A stretch of DNA of 64,000 nucleotides, taken from positions 56,223-120,222 of the forward strand of contig JASANE010030317.1 in assembly GCA_030248225.1 (NCBI GenBank), written 5' to 3'. The notes beneath the pieces are model-generated. The model worked only from the letters and a program-made list of their open reading frames with translations, made no database searches and was not told where the DNA came from. Both the position numbers and the translations under genes were made by a program. This DNA is from Trileptium ribeirensis (Eukaryota; Nematoda; Enoplea; Enoplida; Thoracostomopsidae). This document shows, one piece after another, positions 10,713 through 20,700 of this stretch. The stretch's first letter is position 1. Each line of letters opens with the position of its first letter.

Positions 10713-11353
10713 GCACCCGCCGCCCAGGCTCAAATTCAGTAAACGCGCCGGCGCGAGAAACACCAAACCTGGAGCTACGCTACACTGTAAACCATATAAG
10801 TTAATTTTCAACGCAGAAATTGAGTGGAGTAACATTCACTTGTTGTGAGTTGGTTTCGTCGCTTATTGAGTAAGAGTAAACTAAAATTATTTGAATCTAA
10901 AATAGCAAACCACTATTGAGCCCCACTTCTGGGTTGCAAATTGTGAGTTTACAAGTTAAGTTAATGTTTCAACTCAGACATTGAGTTAACATTAATTCAT
11001 TCCTCGTTTACCATATGATACATGCACGAGGTTCGAGGTCCCAGAGTGATAGCCGCTACTTCGGAGAGAATGGGTCGGTCATCGTCCACCCAGGAGGTGG
11101 GATCAGTCGATCGTGAGGGGGGATAAATATTTTGGCACTCAAAATCTTCCCTCGATGTTTGCCAATTGTCCAGCGCACATTACTCATATTTTTTTATTTT
11201 ACAGTTTAAATTGCTAATACCAATTTGATTATTTTATTTTTTTTTGTTTACTAAAAATGCTATGTGGTTAATCACTTCTTATAATACCGCTTGGTTTCGA
11301 ATAGCCTGCTCCAAGGCGTACTATAAGCGCGCTTTCTATCTTTGATTACCCTT

Positions 11354-11404
11354 TATATATACTATCCTGAGCTTAAAGTTTAATGATGCAAGTTGTTTCA
11401 GTTT
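11354..11404 (+). promoter_or_regulatory. Possible core promoter of the receptor gene
   Basis: A TATATATAC run at about 11354 is followed by TTTCAGTTTTGC at 11396-11407, which contains a TCAGTT initiator-like word. The TTTCAGTTT(T/C)GCAAAA segment is conserved upstream of the duplicate copy at 22.04 kb, suggesting it is functional or at least part of the duplicated unit. The spacing (about 44 bases) is wider than usual, so the TATA assignment is weak. Confidence 0.3.
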
Positions 11405-11555
11405 TGCAAAAGTCTTATTAAGCTTAACGTGTGTTAATATTTTGTATTACATATAGCAATAGCCCAAAAGAGACTTATATAACGCAGAAATTTGTAACAA
11501 TGTGCACCTTTCCACTCAGTTATTGGCAGCAAACGGCTACACGTCAGTTATAGTC

Positions 11556-12797
11556 ATGATTAATTCAGTAAACGCTGTAACAATTATTCACGATTACGAT
11601 TACAATGGATGTTGCCATTACATTAGCAGATGTGATAAAAATATTGTCAACGCCGATTTTTATATGGTTCTGCTGGCGTTGGATATTTTAAACATCGATT
11701 TTTGTATCAAAGATTATAATGATGCAGGCGGGCAGCAGCTTCCGAACGGATCCTGGACAGCAAAACTTGGCCAAGTTGAAGCCGGACTAGCTGACTTGAC
11801 ATTTCCAAATTTTGGAATTACCCTCGATAGAGCACGTTATTTTCGCTGCATTCCAACGGTAGTGCAGTATATAAAGGAGGGTTTTATTCTGAACAAATAT
11901 GCAGTCTATAACGATGATCCGAAATTGGAATGGTGGAAAGTTTTTCCGATACCGAATTGGATCTTGCTTGGACTAATCGCTTTGTATAGTTATGTTTTTA
12001 AATTTATACCACCGAAGCCGCTAATTACAACAATTAATCTCACACTCTTGCTCTATGGAATTATAATATCCAACTATCTATTACGAAGTTTTGTTGCAGT
12101 TCGATCGGTTCCATTTGAAACTTTGACTGAAACTGCAAATAGAATCGAGTCCGGCGAGTATACCTTGGTGAACTACGAACATCAAAATAGATCACTTATT
12201 TTTGAGCAAATAAAATCCGAAGATAAAAGACCATATACTGATATGAGACGAGCGTTGTCAAAACATCCACTAATCTACGTGAAATCATACAAGGAAGCAT
12301 TAAGTAAAGTGCATAACAATAAGTTTTATTTTATGTATTCTACTAATTTGCTACTTGACGATTCTATTAACCATAGCGGTGTCGTACAAGTACCTTTACA
12401 GCCATCCGGAATGCAATACACTGTTGCCTACATCAGTTCTTCGTTCAGAAAACGTCTTCTGGAAAAGATTAATATTCAACTCTTGAGATTGCTGGAAGCT
12501 GGATATCTAATTCTACCATATTATCGTCAATTCGGTAACGGGAAACGCTATTTACGAAAACACTACAACCCAACCAAGGACGAGCCAATTAAAATGGATA
12601 TGATTGATTTCAAAGAAGCATTTGGCATACTCGTTGCTGAACTGGTGCTGACAGGCTGTGTTGCATTCATTGAAATTCAGGCATGGAAAAAATGGCACAC
12701 GTATGTGCTAAGCGATGCTTTGTTTTCATATTTCGTAGCGATGAGCCAAATGAATTTCAGACGTGATAGTGTACTAGGACAAAATTTTGATAATTAA
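11556..12797 (+). CDS. Divergent ionotropic glutamate receptor (IR)-like protein, apparently without the pore loop
   Basis: One exon gives 413 aa from the ATG at 11556. The frame is open about 30 codons further upstream but has no earlier in-frame ATG. Residues 31-110 match the S1 half of the ligand-binding domain: NGSW, then EAGLADL, then a GITLDR word whose Arg92 sits where the alpha-carboxylate-binding Arg lies in iGluRs. Hydrophobic segments are at about 135-149 (M1), 156-175 (M3, with SNYLLRSF...PFETL in place of SYTANL...) and 355-373 (M4, DFKEAFGILVAELVLTGCVAF). S2 lies at about 200-345. Only about six residues separate M1 from M3, so the re-entrant M2 loop is missing. There is no amino-terminal domain, as in insect IRs. 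It would sit in the plasma membrane. Its ligand is unknown. Confidence 0.8.
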   Translation: MINSVNAVTIIHDYDYNGCCHYISRCDKNIVNADFYMVLLALDILNIDFCIKDYNDAGGQQLPNGSWTAKLGQVEAGLADLTFPNFGITLDRARYFRCIPTVVQYIKEGFILNKYAVYNDDPKLEWWKVFPIPNWILLGLIALYSYVFKFIPPKPLITTINLTLLLYGIIISNYLLRSFVAVRSVPFETLTETANRIESGEYTLVNYEHQNRSLIFEQIKSEDKRPYTDMRRALSKHPLIYVKSYKEALSKVHNNKFYFMYSTNLLLDDSINHSGVVQVPLQPSGMQYTVAYISSSFRKRLLEKINIQLLRLLEAGYLILPYYRQFGNGKRYLRKHYNPTKDEPIKMDMIDFKEAFGILVAELVLTGCVAFIEIQAWKKWHTYVLSDALFSYFVAMSQMNFRRDSVLGQNFDN

Positions 12798-13161
12798 CGT
12801 GAACTCAGTGAAGTTCGATAAAAGAACAATTAACTCTCTCTGAAACATATAAGCCTGGAAGCAGTTTTAGATGTCACAAGACGATGATTCTCTTCAAAAA
12901 CTTGATTTTCAGTAAACAACTACAAACGGCATTGAAACAGCAAATTCAATATTCCAGTGTTGAACATAAATTACGCACTTTTGATATCAGAACTTTGTAA
13001 AATTTTTTGTCGCTTATTGTTCATATAAGCTTCAGCATAAGATTCGTCGTCATTACAAAACGTACTCGACTGTTTACGTGAAGGTAAATCCGTCGATTTC
13101 GCGTAACAAACTCGTGCAAAGATTCAAAAGCTGCGTCTTAGCATCAACAATATTTAATACA
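12798..13161 (+). other. 3' flank of the receptor gene
   Basis: No gene is seen. A segment around 12898-12950 (AAACTTGATTTTCAGTAAACAAC) is conserved after the duplicate at 22.5 kb, where it reads TTAATAAACAAC, so it may carry the polyadenylation signal. Confidence 0.4.
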
Positions 13162-13440
13162 AGTAATAGTTGTAGCATAGGCAGCAGTACGTTCAAAGAT
13201 TTGTACGCACGGTTGTGACGAGTTCAAACGAGTGCGACAGCACGAGTTTGAACGAATGTCTGAATGCACGGTTAGCTAAATTAGCTGTATTACAAGTCAG
13301 TTGTAGCACAGCCAGGCGTGCGTTCAGAGATTTGTACGCACGGTAACTCGTTCAAACTCGTGCTGTCGCACTCATTTGAACTCGTCAAAACCGTGCGTAC
13401 AAATCTTTGAACGCACTGCTGCCTATGCTATAACTATTAC
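13162..13440. mobile_element. Fold-back/MITE element with about 93-bp inverted arms
   Basis: The arms at 13162-13254 and 13346-13440 are inverted copies with few mismatches (GTAATAGTTGTAGCATAGGC...). The spacer contains a further half copy of the left arm (13288-13345). A related element lies at 24105-24435. A TA dinucleotide on both sides would fit a Tc1/mariner-type target site, but this is weak. Confidence 0.75.
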
Positions 13441-14570
13441 ATGTATGCTTGCTCGCAGGGGTTAACCATTGAGGCTAGGAACCTAGGAGGCATATTTGCT
13501 CCGTTCTGTTGTTGCCTATTCATACGCAAACATGAAGTAGCGCGACCCTGTTAGAAACATTTGTTTAGAATAGGACAACGATCGCAGTTTTACTACTAAT
13601 GCTGCGAAACGCAACACAAAGTAATGTCCATTCCAAACTACATCTCCGTTTTACCGCCCTTGTGATACAAATGTTGTGAGACAAATATAACTGTAGTGTT
13701 AAAATAATGTTTAGTTAAAATAATGTTAAAATTGTTTGCCAAGTAGTGAACTGTTTGTAGATGACAATAACAAAACTAGTTATTACAAAAATTTAAGTTT
13801 AAATTCAAGGAAACTTTCATTTACAAAAACCTTTTCTGCTGGTTTGATTTCCAGCACAAGTTTATGTAAATCACGGTTGTGTAGCTAGGCTCATACTAGT
13901 AGGATGCATTGGTCGAGGAGAAAACAGTTACAGCGCACCACTAGTCGGTCGCAATTACGTTTTGTATGTTATGTACAACGTTCTTACCGAAGTGTTTATT
14001 TATTGTTAACAAACCGTTTATTTAGTGTTCTGGGAAACAGTTTTGACTGGTTGGCTTTAGCGAAATAGCGTAGTGGAACGCATTGTTTTTAATTTGCATT
14101 TGATCAACGGCCAGACAACAATTACATAGGTGAACCCGACGTTGGCAAATTGAACAGGAAGACGAAGACCGACCAAACGAAACACAACAGACATGTATGT
14201 AAATTGTTTAAACCATTAATGCATATGTCTTTTTAACTAATGTTGCAGTCCCGTTGGGCATTAAACTAGGCACATAAAGAACGCGTAAACAATATATCAG
14301 TTTTTCATAGCTATGTTTTCGCGACATGGAAGTAAAATTCTGAATATTTTTTGCTCAAAATACGCGAAATTTCATATTTTTGTTGCCATCCTACGTTTCA
14401 ACCTTAATGAAAACCCACAATATAGGGCTTCGAAAATTCACAAAACATTCCATATTACAGCCAAACCTTGGGTTTCGTTAGCTTATGTCCAAGTATCTAT
14501 ACAGCTAAGCCAACCTTTTTCAGAGATTTGTTTTCTGAAGGGTAAGTTAGCGCTCAGACGAAATGTTATT
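13441..14570. other. Intergenic, nothing recognised
   Basis: AT-rich sequence without a supported gene or repeat. An open frame at 14313-14678 overlaps the LINE start and resembles nothing. Confidence 0.5.
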
Positions 14571-14572
14571 AT

Positions 14573-15130
14573 GTGTTTTGGAATAAGGGTAAGATTAGCT
14601 GCCCCCATTGTTCGGCATTTAGGCTATTGCTTTTTATTTCGGGAAACGTGGAGCTTAATCCAGGTCCGGAAATTTTAAATTCCATCAATAAAATAGATCT
14701 AGAAAACATTTTAAAAATATTGAAAGAAAACGATCCAAATTTTATAATGCCAACATCAAAATCCAAGATAGTGAATATTTTACAGACGGAAAATCAGACG
14801 GTCGTGTCCATAATCTGCGATAGTTTGAAAACAGCAAAACAACCGCCAACTCCGAATCCCAGGGTTGAACATTTTCTGCCACAAAGTTTAGGCACATTGT
14901 ATGGTAAAACGGTTTTGTTGTATTTCATTGTTTGTTGTAATATCTTCATTGATGTGATACGGCCAGAAATAAATCTCGATGCATCATTATGTACATTAAA
15001 TACTGAGATTTTAGGTAATTACGGAATAATTGTGACACTAATTATCATTAATTGGGTTTTAACCCTATTGCATTCAGTTTCAGAACGAAGACCAAAGAAG
15101 AGTGCGTATTGTTGTGCTACACCAGAATAA
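14573..15130 (+). pseudogene. LINE ORF1 N-terminal part with 2A-like motif
   Basis: The frame has 185 codons and opens after a TAA. Near its start is a CPHC pair, then a hydrophobic LLLFIS run ending in GNVELNPGP (14640-14672), matching the 2A ribosome-skipping signature (D/N-x-E-x-NPGP). Such 2A-like sequences are known at the N-terminus of some LINE ORF1 proteins. The rest has hydrophobic stretches of uncertain role (two are TM-like, near residues 115 and 155). No ATG precedes the motif in this frame, which suggests the start is lost or lies in an upstream segment. Confidence 0.7.
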
Positions 15131-15260
15131 TCTATTATCAAAATATATACGATTGTCAATTATTGCGATGACTCATACTCCTTCTTATGGCCAAATAGCT
15201 CGTACGTCATCCGTTCGCGATTAACCAGAGTCTACCAACAGAGATATACGATCTCAGAAC

Positions 15261-16072
15261 TATGTCGATTGCGAGCTTGATGGTGGCGACGACTGTCTAC
15301 CCTGTGACGAGTGCGACGGTTGGATTCATTGCGAATGCGCCTATATTCCCGCCGAGTTAGGTTGCAAATCGACGGCAAACACCGTGTTCTGGTTCTTTGC
15401 AACAAGTACCTCATTTTCAGCAGAGATGGTCGCCAGAAAAAGGTACCAATGACGAACTAAGCATTTCACTGCTGTTGAAATTTCAGCGTGACGTCGAACT
15501 CCTATCATACTCTGTAAATTTAACTTCCGACGCAATGGAAACAATCACTGCTGCCGTAATTCCGTCTGCAAAAACCACCGCTGTGCCATCAACGACACCG
15601 CCAATATCTGATATCACTTACGCCAATATCGCTTTCTGCGATGTGTCGTCTTTTGGCCAGGTTACAACTCCTGCAGGGATTGACGATGAGGAGACGAATC
15701 TACGCAGATGTATCGTCACTAGCGGACTGGCCGAAGTCGGCGACGATTTAGCTGAAGCAACAAAGATCGTTAAGTTGTTAGATATTTCCGCAACGGTTGA
15801 GCAAGTATTTCGAATAGGACTCTTACATCCACCAGGATGCCGAAATGTCACGCAATCATAACGGCACCCACGAATCTTCAAACTACTACTACCCTCTTCG
15901 AGCGTGTCAACTCAGTGTTCAACAAGCTTACACACTTCGCAACCATCCACAGTACCGGTCGGTTTTCACTCGCTGCTCAATGTCTGAAAAAGATCGGAAA
16001 AAAACTGCTGCACGTCACGCAAAGCAAATGAACTCAACCGTGAACTTGAAAATGACTGCAACAACTCTGTAA
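15261..16072 (+). pseudogene. LINE ORF1 PHD finger and C-terminal block
   Basis: At 15267-15400 one frame gives a PHD-type Cys/His pattern (CDECDGWIHCECAYIP, then FW). The frame then changes near 15400. The continuing frame (15397-15861) carries YANIAF, RCIVTSGLAEVGDDL and EQVFRIGLLHPP, matching the ORF1 block that precedes the RNA-binding C-terminus in CR1/L2 elements. A second shift near 15845 leads to a short basic block (FTRCSMSEKDRKKTA). Two frameshifts in 600 bases show decay. Confidence 0.65.
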
Positions 16073-16270
16073 ATGTGTCGTAGTTAAAGAGAAATTGGTA
16101 GTGTTTAAAGGTTGTTCCCGTGTGAACCGCCAATTAATTCGTGGGAAATATTCGGAATTAAATTACTCCTTCTATTCTGTAGAGGCAAAACTATGTGTAT
16201 CTTTAAACTAATTGAAAGGATTGCTCCTATATGGCCCAGCTGTAATCCGAATGCAGAAACATTTGACACA

Positions 16271-16870
16271 ATGACTGAAAATGAAAATCAGATCATATGT
16301 TTACATCTAAATGCTCGTAGTCTCTGCAACAAACTGTGCTAGCTTAACTTCACGCTATCATGTGGTAAATATGATATACTGGCGATAACAGAAACTTGGC
16401 TGAACAATATATTTCCAAACTCGCTTTTAGACCAGAGTAGCAGATATCGAATTCTTCAGTTAGACAGGCAGCACTCGAGAGGTGGACGTGTAGCTCTGTT
16501 TGTGAAAACCGAGCTGTGCTGTGAGCGAGGTTTCTAATAAAACACATCCCATATGAATCTTGAAGTTGTTGCTGGAGAGTTACTTATTCCGAACAAACAT
16601 CGAATCATGTGCTGTTATTGCCCACTTAACAACAATATTGACTGCGTTTCTAAAACGATCAACTCGTTCAGGTTCTTTTGTGGTATTTCCTCGTCAATAA
16701 CAATTGTTGGTGATTTCAATCTCAATCATATTACTTGGTTAATGACTTATACATGAACGGTATTATGAAATTGGCTTGGAACAACTGGTAACGTTTCCTA
16801 CACGCGGTAACAATATTCAAAAATATCCTGATTATATTAAAAAATGATTTCAAAGAAAAGGGTACTTTGG
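16271..16870 (+). pseudogene. LINE ORF2 endonuclease domain, broken
   Basis: AP-endonuclease landmarks lie in several frames: ICLHLNARSLCNKL (16290-16338), DILAITETWLNN with the catalytic Glu (16374-16410), a GGRVALFVKT block (16480-16510) and VGDFN (16705-16719). Stops after the first block and after 16530 show that it is inactive. The later His-bearing motifs (SDH) were not found. Confidence 0.75.
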
Positions 16871-17392
16871 CGACTTTCGAAGAAGTCCGTAATTTTTCTA
16901 ACTATAAATTGTGGAGCCGGAAATCTCTAAAGCTATTTGAAATTTCAGAGAAACAAAGACCACAAAATATTAACCTCAGGCGATAAAAATAAATTAATTA
17001 AATACGTTAATAAAAGGTGTTTTAGAAAAGAAGGCATAAGTGCGTTAAAACGCAGGAGAGTTGTTCTTCGCGCCGAGGCCCTCTTAAAATTTTAGCAAAC
17101 ACTTTTTCAAGTGTTTTCACCATAAATGGCAAGCATTTGCATTTTAATAATAATTCAGCAAACGTTCAATTGAGCTAGATTTCATTCACTTTCGACATAG
17201 CACATAAATACATGGGTAAATTGAAAAAGAATCCCAGCCACGCACCCGATAGATTCACTTTGTTTTTTTTGAAAGAGTTGTGAGATATTCTCTGTTTCCC
17301 GATGTCTCACATTTTTAGCAGTCGTTTATCAATGGTGTTCTACCAAGTATTTGGCTACATTCTGATAATATAGCAATAATTAATTCTGATAA

Positions 17393-17625
17393 TATGCAAT
17401 TACAGCATGTAGAGAATACCTTCAGGCACAAGAGTAACGCTGTTCACCAGATACTAAGCAAGCGAAAAGGCGAATTTACGCTAGGCTTTCTAAAGCATGA
17501 CATGACATAAAGAAAATGGACACATTGTGAAACATCATGCGGAAAACACTTTCAGGTACAAGAATAACGCTGCACACCAGATATTAAGCGAGCCAAAAGG
17601 CGAATTAAGGCTTCTGAAGCATGAC
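17393..17625 (+). repeat. Tandem duplication inside the LINE
   Basis: Two copies of a segment reading AATACCTTCAGGCACAAGAGTAACGC / AACACTTTCAGGTACAAGAATAACGC-like, followed by CACCAGATA(C/T)TAAGC and AAAGGCGAATT, start at about 17415 and 17546. The second copy leads directly into the reverse transcriptase block. A 19-bp GTAATGACTGGTGTATATC word is also doubled at 17797 and 17845. Confidence 0.7.
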
Positions 17626-18600
17626 TCTTCATCAGATCTATCAAACTACAGACCAATTTCTCTAATTTCTAAATGCTGCACACTGATTGAATCCATATTA
17701 ATGGCAAGCATACGGTCACTTAACGTCAAATAAACTGTTATCAGAAAACCAACACGGGTTTTTGGCGAAACGATCGACTTGCACGAAATTCAATGTAATG
17801 ACTGGTGTATATCAGTATATGTATGTATCTGTGGTGTATATGCAGTAATGACTGGTGTATATCGTTTGATATGGGAAGTTAAGTGGACGCAATATACATA
17901 GACTTTGCTAAAGCTTTTGACAGTGTCTCACATGTAAAATTGATAAACAAGTTTTGTTATTTCGGTATATCCAATCATCTAAAATGTTGGATTGTTTCAT
18001 TTCTAAGAAATTGCAAGTCGCGTGTAAAAGTAAATAATATTTTTTCACCTTACTTCTCGTTTACATCTGGTGTTCCGCAAGGAAGCGTTCTCGGACAACC
18101 ATTATTCTTATTATATATAAATCATATTGTTAATGCTTTGTCTAATGTTTTTTTTGTAAAATATATGCTGATGATGTAGAATTATACGTACATTGTACTC
18201 CGACGGATAAAGATAGTGCAAAAATGTATTTTCAAGTCGTACTTGCTCGTATGGAAAGCTGGTTTAAAAAATTGCAGCTTCCCATATCTACGCCAAAATG
18301 CAAATTAATTTCTCTTGGAAATGGTAATAGCATCAGTCAATATTTTATTAATGGGTACCCTGTGCCACATGCATTCAAATACAATGATTTAGGTGTTTTT
18401 ATCAGTAAAAATTTAAAAAGCACCTCTCAGTGCAGGGAGATTTCAGCTAAAGCATACCGCCACATGAGTGTGCGCATGCAAAATATTTTGACACCTCGGG
18501 TACTCGCGCAAATTAAACGCTTATCTACCGGCCGTAGCCTCGGGCTAAGAAAAGTTTTTTCAAGCCCACGGAGCCTGAAATGTGCAAAACTATATTAACG
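17623..18600 (+). pseudogene. LINE reverse transcriptase domain, broken
   Basis: SSDLSNYRPISLIS (17629 onward) is followed, after a frame change, by DAIYIDFAKAFDSV (17883-17925), then FTSGVPQGSVLG. The YADD catalytic box at about 18160-18178 is disrupted by two extra bases (TATA instead of TA), after which the frame stops. The thumb-like part (KYNDLGVFISKNLKS) runs in another frame at 18224-18598. Spacing and wording fit CR1-group reverse transcriptase. Confidence 0.85.
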
Positions 18601-18750
18601 GCATTGGAAGCTTACTATTATACATTACAGAACCATTTCTGATGTAATTGTCATCAACATTTTCTTATTGACAGCCACACTCACTGAGATGAATACACAT
18701 CTGGGCACATGATGCTTATCCGTAGCCGGCTAAGTAACATCCTAAATAAT

Positions 18751-19259
18751 GGGACTTTTCTTTTAGCCCCTTCCCCTATTCCCCCAGGTCAAAATAGGAT
18801 ATTTTGAAAATACAGCAATAATTTCGATACCATTCAAGTCAGCCCAACGAGTTGGTTCACAAAATATTCATTTAGGCCAGTTTTAGGACAACTTTTTTGG
18901 ATTTTTTGAGATCCGTGTCGGTGCAATCGGTTCATGGTTTAACAATTTAGGTTTGGAACTCACATACTTGGCACTAACTCTTTAATCTGTGTGCCGACTC
19001 AGCTGATTTTAGCAATTGAACTCTACTCATCAATGCGGTTCGAATGGTAAAGAAAATTATGCATTTGAAAAGAAATTTTTTCGAAAATTTTTGGCACTGC
19101 TAGGAATATTAAACTTTGAAAAAATGTTGCCCTAAAACTGGCCTAATTACATTTTTTCTGAACCAGGTCGTAGACCTGAGTCGAATATTACTAAAATTAT
19201 CGCTGCATCTTCAAAACAGATTAGATTCGGGTTGGGGAGGGGCTAAAGAAAAAGACTTA
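18751..19259. mobile_element. Fold-back element with about 165-bp inverted arms
   Basis: The left arm (18751-18915) and right arm (about 19085-19259) are inverted copies: CTTTTCTTTTAGCCCC at the outside, an ACAGC(A/G)ATAATTT segment in the middle, and AGGCCAGTTTTAGG(A/G)CAAC at the inside. TAA flanks both sides, giving a possible 3-bp target duplication. A related arm sequence occurs at 60858-60975. Confidence 0.7.
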
Positions 19260-19647
19260 ACAAAGAGTTTGCAGCCATTTCGGACAACTGAAAATTTTGA
19301 AAAACGCAAGACTGTCTTGTTTTTCGACAGTTCTTTGTGCCGTTGTAAACGAACAATGCCATTCGGGTTACACTCACTGAAGGAGCTATGCAGCGTTTCA
19401 GGACATGCAAAAAATAGTGAAGCATGTAGTGCAATTTGGCAGCGACCACCAAAAACGAAACTACGAAATTTTGCATATGGTCCACTAAAGTGATTCATTA
19501 TACCTTTTGCATACAGACTTCTAAATATGTCAAGCGAAACATGTAGCTTGTCGAACAAAGCGCACGCAATTGAGCCACAATAGCTTTTTTGCAGCATCCA
19601 GTAAATAAAAACCATGCAGTATTTCATAAGCGACCAAATTATAAAAG

Positions 19648-19706
19648 TACCAATGACAAAGGCCCGCCCAGCGCAATACGAACACTGCGGGCCTTTGTTC
19701 TTGGTA
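19648..19706. other. Strong hairpin, 20-bp arms, 19-nt loop
   Basis: The arms 19648-19667 and 19687-19706 pair at 18 of 20 positions, with an uninterrupted AACAAAGGCCCGC-type core. The size resembles a microRNA-type precursor, but it may also be a transposon remnant. Confidence 0.6.
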
Positions 19707-19813
19707 TCGGCGCTGTTCGTCAACAGCGACACCAAATTGCCTGGCGAACCTTTATGATGCCGACCATGGAATGCTTGACTGTGTAGCAATTTGTGTAATC
19801 TCTACGTCACTTC

Positions 19814-20700
19814 GTGGCGTTATTTGGCAAGCCCCAATTTATTATTTTCGACAACACGAGGCACTTTATCGCTACAGACGTCATGACGAGAAATCTTTGG
19901 CGCGACATCATTGTAGATGAAACTGTTCGTTCCCAACAAGTCGTCAATGACATTATGACGGAGTTGATGTGTCCTCATCGTCCATCCAACGGGGTTCGCG
20001 ACGCGTTTCTGTCGGTTGTCAGGGCATTTCCTGATCCGATGCAGCTGAAGTTCGTCCGTTGTTCAGCGACCAACGAAATGGTGCTTTCTTCGGGTTATCG
20101 GCAGCCGAATTTCTACGACAAGAGCGATTAGTGGTATCCGGCTTTCAACGCCTATGACGAATGTCTCACCGACCTAATCAATCGGCATCAGTCTTCCAAT
20201 TGGGTACCGATCATCGGCCGGGGATTGGATCGGAGGCTTGGCACCAGTCATCGCTACAAGAAAACAGTTCCCCTGTTGTAGAACAGCCGGACACACCAGG
20301 TTCAACGCGTCCGAGGTGGTACCGTCATCGCCTTATCCGGTGGCCAATATCACGATTAATTCCATGCCGTCGAGCAGATCCGGATCAATATAACAAATTA
20401 TCGAATCGTCATCTATATATTCCAATCAATATAATGGAACAGCGCCCGTCGTGGGACGTAATGGATAGTTTTTTGCGTCACCATCCACTGGGTCCTCGAA
20501 TCATCGTTTGTACGGTTGTGCCGCATCAGCATGTTCCAGGCATTCCGGATCACTCCTGCTATGTCGAGCATACGTTGGCCTATTCGCAAATAGAATGCAT
20601 CAATTGGTCGTTGTGGGCGAATTGGTCGTTGTCAAATTCTGGGTAGACTCTGTCTAAGCTGGAGTGCGCGCCGAATTGCTAACTAGAGCGACGAAAGCAA
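19814..20700 (+). pseudogene. Unidentified decayed coding-like tract
   Basis: G+C is higher than the surroundings. Coherent protein-like reading passes between frames: 19814-20131 (105 codons, with NLWRDIIVDE and PHRPSNGVRDAFL-like stretches), the same frame after one stop to about 20280, and a 161-codon frame at 20161-20646. I do not recognise the protein. The pattern (non-repetitive, codon-like, interrupted) suggests an old gene, virus or transposon copy with stops and frameshifts. Composition bias alone could mimic this. Confidence 0.35.

Larger units (their letters stand above)
14573..18600 (+). mobile_element. Decayed CR1-type LINE (2A motif, PHD-type ORF1, AP endonuclease, reverse transcriptase)
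   Basis: In order the element has a 2A-like peptide near the start of ORF1, a PHD-type zinc finger, an ORF1 C-terminal block, AP-endonuclease motifs (LNARSL, ITETWL, GDFN) and reverse transcriptase motifs (YRPISLI, DFAKAFDSV, GVPQGSVLG, a broken YADD). This set is typical of the CR1/L2 group of non-LTR retrotransposons. Several frameshifts and stops make it inactive. The 3' end is lost: no microsatellite tail follows 18600. Confidence 0.85.

Noticed and set aside
14313..14678. 121-codon plus-strand ORF before the LINE
   Set aside because: It overlaps the 2A-bearing frame in another phase and shows no domain.
19211..19789. 193-codon minus-strand open frame
   Set aside because: It covers the right arm of a fold-back element and a hairpin, has no recognisable domain and no convincing start.
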